The notes under the pieces are model-generated. The model did no database searches and had not been told where the DNA came from. It saw only the letters and a program-made list of their open reading frames with translations. Made by a program: the position numbers and the translations under genes. DNA of 64,000 bases from DAIPJH01 sp036770365 (GTDB taxonomy: Bacteria; Pseudomonadota; Alphaproteobacteria; Rickettsiales; UBA998): contig DAIPJH010000003.1 in NCBI GenBank assembly GCA_036770365.1, positions 112,703-176,702 on the forward strand. Reading direction: 5' to 3'. Shown here piece after piece: positions 58,537 to 64,000 of the stretch. Numbering within the stretch: position 1 is the first letter of the stretch; each line of letters begins with the position of its first letter.

Positions 58537-60063
58537 CTAACCACCCACCCTGTTCAACTGCATTTGCCGATAACTCAACGCCTCGGCAATATGATGCTTC
58601 GCCAGTATTTCTGCACCCTCTAAATCGGCAATCGTACGCGCAACGCGCAAAATACGTGTATAGCCGCGCATCGAAAGTTTGAATTGCAGGGTAGCTTGTT
58701 CCATCACACTGCGACATACCGCATCAAGCCGCGCATAATGCTCTAACGCTTCACCTGCAATACGCGCATTGAGGCGTTGCCCTTCGGGTAACATCTGATA
58801 ACGTGCATCTTGAAGCACACGCGCAGCCGCCACACGACCCGCCACCGTATTTGTCGACTCACCTTCAGATTTTCCTAGCATATCTAGCGTGTCAATCATT
58901 GGCATATCAACATGCAGATCAATACGGTCAAGCAACGGTCCTGAAATGCGCGATTGATAATCCTGCGCACAGCGCGGTGCTTTATTGCACGCTAAATTCG
59001 CGTCACTCAAATACCCACACTTACATGGATTCATCGCTGCCACAAGCTGAAAACTCGCGGGATAAGTCAAATGGGCATTTGCACGCGCTACCGTAACATT
59101 GCCTGTTTCTAATGGTTGGCGCAGTGATTCCAACGTTGTGCGCGCATATTCAGGAAACTCATCTAAAAACAATACACCATGATGCGCGAGGGAAATTTCT
59201 CCTGGTTTTGCGTTACGTCCACCACCAACCATCGCGGCAATCGAACTCGAATAATGCGGCGCACGAAACGGACGCTCACGCTTAAGCGCACCGCCTTCTA
59301 ACATCCCTGCAACGCTGTGAATCATGCTAACATCGAGCGTTTCTTTCGCACTCATTGGTGGCAAGATACCCGCCAACGCCGCAGCTAACATCGACTTACC
59401 CGTACCGGGAGGGCCACAAAGCAGCAGATTATGCCCTCCTGCCGCCGCAATCTCCAGCGCACGACGTGCAATATGCTGACCGCGAATATGTTGCATATCT
59501 ACCGCCACAGGCACTTTTTCAAGTGCGTCCACCACAGGTGCAGACATCACTTGCGTCCCCTTAACATGATTGATCAACGCAACCAACGAACTTGGTGCTA
59601 ACACCGATAAATCTTCGCTCGCCCACGCTGCTTCGCGCCCGCAAGCACGTGGACAAATAATCCCACATCCCGCAGCATTCGCGGCAATCGCCGCAGGCAA
59701 CACCCCCGACACAGCTTGCACCCGACCATCCAGTGACAACTCACCCAAAGCAATATAATTTTCTACTGCATCCGCAGGAATCACCCCCATCGCCACCAAA
59801 ATCGCCAGCGCAATCGGTAAATCATAATGACTACCTTCTTTTTGCAAATCTGCAGGAGCAAGATTGACGGTAATACGGCGCGCAGGCAGCGCAAGCCCCA
59901 TCGAACTAATTGCGGCGCGCACACGCTCACGCGATTCTGCCACTGCCTTATCAGGTAGACCAACCACGGCAAATACAGGCATTCCAGCAGCAATTTGCAC
60001 CTGTACTTCTACCTCCACCGCATCAATACCCATGAAGGCAACCGTTTTAATCCGTGCAACCAT
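58537..60063 (-). CDS. comM: ComM/YifB Mg-chelatase-like AAA+ protein
   Basis: 508 aa. N-terminal Lon-protease-like domain (FAVVGLPDKAVAESRERVRAAI, GSHYDLPIALAILVAMG), then the AAA+ core: Walker A CGPPGTGKS, Walker B LFLDEFPEY, and PFRAPHYSSSIAAMVGGG; C-terminal domain MSMRGYTRILRVARTIADLEG. ComM is a hexameric helicase that promotes branch migration during natural transformation and is kept in many non-competent bacteria. Single gene on the minus strand. Confidence 0.95.
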   Translation of the reverse strand: MVARIKTVAFMGIDAVEVEVQVQIAAGMPVFAVVGLPDKAVAESRERVRAAISSMGLALPARRITVNLAPADLQKEGSHYDLPIALAILVAMGVIPADAVENYIALGELSLDGRVQAVSGVLPAAIAANAAGCGIICPRACGREAAWASEDLSVLAPSSLVALINHVKGTQVMSAPVVDALEKVPVAVDMQHIRGQHIARRALEIAAAGGHNLLLCGPPGTGKSMLAAALAGILPPMSAKETLDVSMIHSVAGMLEGGALKRERPFRAPHYSSSIAAMVGGGRNAKPGEISLAHHGVLFLDEFPEYARTTLESLRQPLETGNVTVARANAHLTYPASFQLVAAMNPCKCGYLSDANLACNKAPRCAQDYQSRISGPLLDRIDLHVDMPMIDTLDMLGKSEGESTNTVAGRVAAARVLQDARYQMLPEGQRLNARIAGEALEHYARLDAVCRSVMEQATLQFKLSMRGYTRILRVARTIADLEGAEILAKHHIAEALSYRQMQLNRVGG

Positions 60064-60255
60064 ACGCTCTTCCTACATTCCTCATTTATGCAAACTATAC
60101 ACGCAATTTTCACCAAAATAAAAAATAATATTAGGCTATTTTTAACACTCAGCCTGCATAATGCTAACTCTAAGTTAGTATTTAACTTTTTAGAAAATTA
60201 TGTTAACAGTCAAAGCTTAATCTTAATAATAAAAACAAAAACCATAAGGAACGGC

Positions 60256-61968
60256 ATGGCATACCGCCGCAAAGATAGAGCAAACCGCGTTCGCAATCTC
60301 ATTGCGTTCAGCTCTTTCATCATGCTCTTGTTGGTTATCTTAATTTTTTATCAAGCATTCAAAGAATATGACGCTGCCATGAAACGCGGCGCGCAAAAGG
60401 CACAATGGCTCACCAACATCCTCTCAGATCAAATTGAAAACACCTTTCTCACTGTTGATCTTGTATTACAACGCGCCGCTGAACGCCAATATTTAAACAC
60501 TCTTTTCGGCGGAACGCTGCCCGAAGATATCGTGCATAATTTTAGTGTATGGGTTGAAGAAGCTCCGCAGATCGTTGCCATCACACTCGTCAATGAACAT
60601 GGCAAAATTGAAATGTCTGTGCATGACAAAGATTATGAAGGTTGGATCAACTATAAAAGTTCGCTGGAAAATGCAGAACCTTTTGTTAAACTAAAAGAGA
60701 ATGCTGAAATTGATCGTTGGATTAGCCCTCACTTTGATCCCAAATCACGCTACCGTAATTTGATTCTCGTCAGTCACCGTATTGATAAACTCAATGGTGC
60801 ATTTGGTGGAATTATTATTGCGGCGGTACATAGCGAATATTTTTTAGATTTTTTCCAATCGGTTGAATCAGGCACAAAACGCTCTATGGGACTCATGCTT
60901 TCTGATGGGCGCAACCTATTTGAAGGTACACTTCACCCACGCAATAACAATGAGCTTGCCTCTCAACTTCAAGCAACTTTAATGGCAAATAAACAAGGCA
61001 ATGCCATCCAATCCTTATTCAAAAAAGTCAGCGGCTCACTTCAAGTCATTGCATTTAAACACTTCAAACATCTCCCAATGACGGTCTCCGTCGCCATTGA
61101 TGAAGAAGATTTCTTAAAAGGTTTCTGGGATGAACGCCTAAAAGATCTTGGTTTTCTTGGAATCTTCACCCTCTTTGGCTCTGTACTCTCTTTCTTCGCC
61201 CTTGCCATGGCGCGTCAAATTATCATCGTTGAAGAATCTGAAGCAGCGGCGATTTTAGCAAGTCAGGCAAAATCTGATTTCTTAGCCAATATGTCCCATG
61301 AACTACGTACACCACTCAACGCTATTATCGGTTTCTCAGAGATGATGAATTCTGGTTATTTTGGCCCACTCAATGCTAAACAAAAAGAACGAATGCACGA
61401 CATTAATCTTTGCGGCACCCACCTACTCCAACTCATTAACGACATTCTAGAATTCTCCAAAGGTGATGCTGGTAAGCTCGACATCATTGAAGAAAACATG
61501 ATGATTGCCGATATGCTAGATGAAGTAGTACGCATGACCAACGACAAAATTCGTCTCAAAGACATTCGGGTCATCAAAGACATTGATGCCGACCTACCAG
61601 AACTCTACGCTGACAAACGTAAAATTAAACAAATCATGCTTAATCTGATGTCTAACGCCATCAAATTCACCCCACAAAATGGCATCATTCGCCTTTCATC
61701 TCACCTAGACCATAGCGGCGCACTGCATATGGTTGTCTCAGATACAGGGATTGGAATTGCCGAAGATGATATTCCTAAGGCTCTCTCCGTCTTTGGACAG
61801 GTGCATCGCAACCGTAACCACGAGGGAACAGGCTTGGGCCTACCATTATGCCGTATGTTCACTGAACTCCACGGTGGCACACTTCAACTCACCAGCACCG
61901 TTGGTGAAGGCACTACAGTGCGCATTATCATGCCAGCTTCACGCGTACTTGCTGCGCATCATGCTTAG
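60256..61968 (+). CDS. Membrane sensor histidine kinase, PleC/DivJ-like core
   Basis: 570 aa from ATG 60256, which has AAGGA 5 nt upstream; the frame is open 87 codons further, but that part is antisense to comM. TM1 at about 14-33, a 260-residue periplasmic sensor (dCache/PAS-like in size), TM2 at about 298-320, HisKA with H348 in MSHELRTPLNAIIGFSE, and HATPase_c: N box NLMSNAIKFTP, G1 DTGIGI, G2 GTGLGLPLC. The HisKA/linker sequence (FGPLNAKQKERMHDINLCGTHLL) is of the PleC/DivJ kind. No response regulator is adjacent. Tail-to-tail with the RTX gene, 4-bp overlap. Confidence 0.93.
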   Translation: MAYRRKDRANRVRNLIAFSSFIMLLLVILIFYQAFKEYDAAMKRGAQKAQWLTNILSDQIENTFLTVDLVLQRAAERQYLNTLFGGTLPEDIVHNFSVWVEEAPQIVAITLVNEHGKIEMSVHDKDYEGWINYKSSLENAEPFVKLKENAEIDRWISPHFDPKSRYRNLILVSHRIDKLNGAFGGIIIAAVHSEYFLDFFQSVESGTKRSMGLMLSDGRNLFEGTLHPRNNNELASQLQATLMANKQGNAIQSLFKKVSGSLQVIAFKHFKHLPMTVSVAIDEEDFLKGFWDERLKDLGFLGIFTLFGSVLSFFALAMARQIIIVEESEAAAILASQAKSDFLANMSHELRTPLNAIIGFSEMMNSGYFGPLNAKQKERMHDINLCGTHLLQLINDILEFSKGDAGKLDIIEENMMIADMLDEVVRMTNDKIRLKDIRVIKDIDADLPELYADKRKIKQIMLNLMSNAIKFTPQNGIIRLSSHLDHSGALHMVVSDTGIGIAEDDIPKALSVFGQVHRNRNHEGTGLGLPLCRMFTELHGGTLQLTSTVGEGTTVRIIMPASRVLAAHHA

Positions 61969-64000
61969 AATATAAAATCATCCTGTGTAAGTGTCGCGCT
62001 GTGATTACCATCCAAATAAAACTCAAACGTGCTTTGGTCAGTGCGCACATAGGTGCGGTTTGAGGTGGCACTGTAAGCAAGACGCAATTCCCCAGCTTCC
62101 GTGTTGCCACCATCCGTATCCAGCCCCATAAACCCTAAACCACTCAGGTCAATCTTATCTGTGCCTTCCCAAAAGTCCGTGATTTTGTCAAGATTCCCCG
62201 TTGTCTCCAAGCTATCTGTCAGACTTAAGAACTTAAACACATCCGTGCCATCACCCCCCGTCAACACGTCAGCCCCTGCACCACCATCTAACGTATCATC
62301 CCCACCGTTTCCAAGTAGCGTATCATTACCGCCAAGCCCAAACAGCAATTCTGTCTCCGCTGTCCCTGTCACCGTATCCACACCGCTTGTGCCTGTAACT
62401 GAAACATAATTAAAAATGAAATGACTATTGGTCAGCGTCGTACGATAATCGCCATCGAGGTAAAACTCAAAATCATTCTGATTATTACGCACATACGTGC
62501 GATCCGATGTCGCACTATACGACATGCGCAGCTCTCCCGCTACCGTCGTACCGTTTGCGGTCAAACTATTAAAACCCAACCCGCGCAGGTCAATCTTATC
62601 CACCGCTTCATCAAAATCGACAATGCGGTCATACGCGCTGCCCGTATGCACACTGTGGGTGAGCGAGGTAAATCTGAAAATATCCGCACCCAAACCGCCC
62701 GTCATCTGGTCAATCCCCGCACCACCATCAAGCGTATCCGCACCGTCAAGCCCAAACAATTTATCATTCCCAGCTAAGCCAGAAATCACATCGCCGCCCG
62801 CGCCACCCGTGAGCGAGTCAACACCCGCTGTCCCAACGATGGTTTGTCCGACAGGCGGAGGAGGAGGAGCGACCTCAGCAATAGGAAAGTCAAAATTTGC
62901 ATTGGTTAGTGTCGCACGATAATCACCAGATAAGTAAAACTCAAAATCATTCTGGTCATTACGCACATAAGTACGGTCTGACGATGCACTGTACGACATG
63001 CGCATCTCGCTTACCTGCGTTGTTGTATTCGTGGTGAGCGAGGTAAACCCAAGCTCTGCGAGTGCAATTTTATCTTCTGCCACGTTAAAATCAACAATAC
63101 GATCATACATACTTCCTGTATGTACGCTCTCACTTAACGCATGAAACGCAAACACATCATCCCCAGCCCCACCTGTCATGACGTCTTTACCCGCACCACC
63201 CGTAAGCATATCCGCCCCCGCGCCACCACTTAAAGTATCATTACCATCCAACCCCATCATTGCATCATCTGACGCAGAACCAACCTGAGAGTCATTACCA
63301 CTTGTGCCAATACTCGTACCTGGAACTGTATATACCCCTGGAGTATTAATTTTACCCGAACCAAATTGGCCTGTAGAAGTTAACCCAAATGTTGGAAAAT
63401 CAACGGAAAGACTATGAATATTTGTACTCATAGGATAATCATTCATTCCGTCGATCTCTATAAAAGTACCATTTGTTTCATGTGTTAACAAATAAGCCAT
63501 TGGTCTATTGGCTGGATAAAACTGCTTCCGCACAACATCTGATTCATTCGACTGATAACCATAAGGTTGCACAGTATTAACACCAAGACCGTTATAATCA
63601 GCACCGATATTATTATATATCATCCCCATTGTATTTGACGAACCCTCAATAGCACGCTGAATTTCAACCATATTAAATGGACCTTGAATCTTCTGATCAC
63701 CAATATAAAGTGTTTTTCCAGCCCAACTCATTCCATTACTATAAAAATACACATGCGCACCAGGAGTTACCACATAAGTATCATTGCCTGAGCTATTATA
63801 AACAATCGTATTATCTTCCGTGATAACAAGCGTATCATCGCCAGCACCACCATCAAGGACATCGCCGACGCCGCCAATCAGCGTATCATTGCCACTACGA
63901 CCATGTAAATAATCTACATCTACGTCATTATTTCCAATCAACAACTCTCCTGTACCGCCACCCCAGATAATATCACTCCCCGCACCCGCATCATATGTAA
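61965..64000 (-). CDS. RTX-type Ca-binding secreted protein, C-terminal part
   Basis: Partial: the frame is open from the stop at 61965 to the right edge (at least 678 codons); the N-terminus is outside. It contains GGxGxDxL nonapeptides (GGAGADMLTGGAGKDVMTGG and many more) in three blocks. Each block is followed by an about 90-residue serralysin-C-terminal-like module with the shared stretch SATSDRTYVRNNQNDFEFYL and ending in F-I/D-F. Modules repeat every 450-470 bp. Such proteins leave the cell by type I secretion through the uncleaved C-terminus. The segment at about 63.3-63.8 kb between repeats is not recognised. No protease motif is visible. Confidence 0.9.
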   Translation of the reverse strand, partial: TYDAGAGSDIIWGGGTGELLIGNNDVDVDYLHGRSGNDTLIGGVGDVLDGGAGDDTLVITEDNTIVYNSSGNDTYVVTPGAHVYFYSNGMSWAGKTLYIGDQKIQGPFNMVEIQRAIEGSSNTMGMIYNNIGADYNGLGVNTVQPYGYQSNESDVVRKQFYPANRPMAYLLTHETNGTFIEIDGMNDYPMSTNIHSLSVDFPTFGLTSTGQFGSGKINTPGVYTVPGTSIGTSGNDSQVGSASDDAMMGLDGNDTLSGGAGADMLTGGAGKDVMTGGAGDDVFAFHALSESVHTGSMYDRIVDFNVAEDKIALAELGFTSLTTNTTTQVSEMRMSYSASSDRTYVRNDQNDFEFYLSGDYRATLTNANFDFPIAEVAPPPPPVGQTIVGTAGVDSLTGGAGGDVISGLAGNDKLFGLDGADTLDGGAGIDQMTGGLGADIFRFTSLTHSVHTGSAYDRIVDFDEAVDKIDLRGLGFNSLTANGTTVAGELRMSYSATSDRTYVRNNQNDFEFYLDGDYRTTLTNSHFIFNYVSVTGTSGVDTVTGTAETELLFGLGGNDTLLGNGGDDTLDGGAGADVLTGGDGTDVFKFLSLTDSLETTGNLDKITDFWEGTDKIDLSGLGFMGLDTDGGNTEAGELRLAYSATSNRTYVRTDQSTFEFYLDGNHSATLTQDDFIF

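Noticed and set aside
59995..60255. Upstream extension of the sensor kinase
   Set aside because: Partly antisense to comM; the ATG at 60256 with AAGGA starts directly before the first membrane helix.
62101..62922. Plus-strand open frames rich in Pro/Ser/Val opposite the RTX gene
   Set aside because: They are reverse-strand shadows of Gly/Asp repeats, with no ribosome binding site or independent support.

Overview
This window is chromosomal DNA of an alphaproteobacterium with moderate to low GC. The evidence is a Caulobacter-type Tad/Cpa pilus locus in the order cpaB-C-D-E-F, an ELM1-like (DUF1022) protein, an intracellular Cys-type PHB depolymerase, a carA-carB-greA run, and two perfect TTAA-N7-TTAA CtrA-type boxes. 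The vir-type T4SS has one VirB4 with ruined nucleotide-binding motifs, which recalls the divergent second VirB4 of the Rickettsiales rvh system. The chromosome nevertheless keeps thiamine, shikimate, GMP, pyrimidine and storage-polymer genes, Tad pili and chemotaxis. A free-living or facultatively host-associated relative of the Rickettsiales is a reasonable guess, but this window alone does not prove it.

Layout. 1-4.5 kb: Tad pilus operon on the minus strand (cpaB to the start of cpaF), with the prepilin peptidase cpaA separate at 9.9-10.5 kb. 4.7-9.9 kb: guaA, then the yfgM-bamB-der outer-membrane/ribosome cluster. 10.5-14.1 kb: a hydrolase, an acyltransferase, SCOT-type CoA transferase subunits and a RidA protein. 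14.4-24.4 kb: T4SS operon virB2-B4-B6-B8-B9-B10-B11-D4; virB1, B3, B5 and B7 are not seen. 24.4-26 kb: a small accessory patch (MazEF-like toxin-antitoxin, XRE regulator, PH-domain membrane protein) edged by interspersed repeats. 26-32 kb: thiG-thiS, aroQ, two tandem phosphoethanolamine transferases, glycerophosphodiesterase and aat. 32-38 kb: ppx-ppk, sixA, phaZ. 38-46.8 kb: carA-carB, greA, ELM1-like gene, ahpC-trxB, LysR regulator. 46.8-51.3 kb: soluble double-PAS chemoreceptor, CheW, UvrC. 51.6-58.5 kb: FolM-like SDR, prs-rplY-pth-ychF, a membrane-anchored twin FKBP-like protein, aspartate aminotransferase. 58.5-64 kb: ComM/YifB, an orphan sensor kinase, and the C-terminal part of an RTX protein that runs off the right edge.

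How the genes fit together. Tad pili, the T4SS, the RTX protein and the lipid A phosphoethanolamine transferases make the surface/secretion side. PHB depolymerase plus SCOT, and ppk/ppx, make the reserve-polymer side. Genes are densely packed: many ATGA overlaps within operons, and several tail-to-tail antisense overlaps (109 bp for aat/ppx, 49 bp for hydrolase/plsC). Non-coding structure includes a 53-bp palindrome present twice with compensatory changes in its stem, a C/G-rich REP-like family with three sites, a second dispersed repeat family, a hairpin between virB2 and virB4, and strong terminators before greA and after rplY. No rRNA, tRNA or CRISPR array was recognised.
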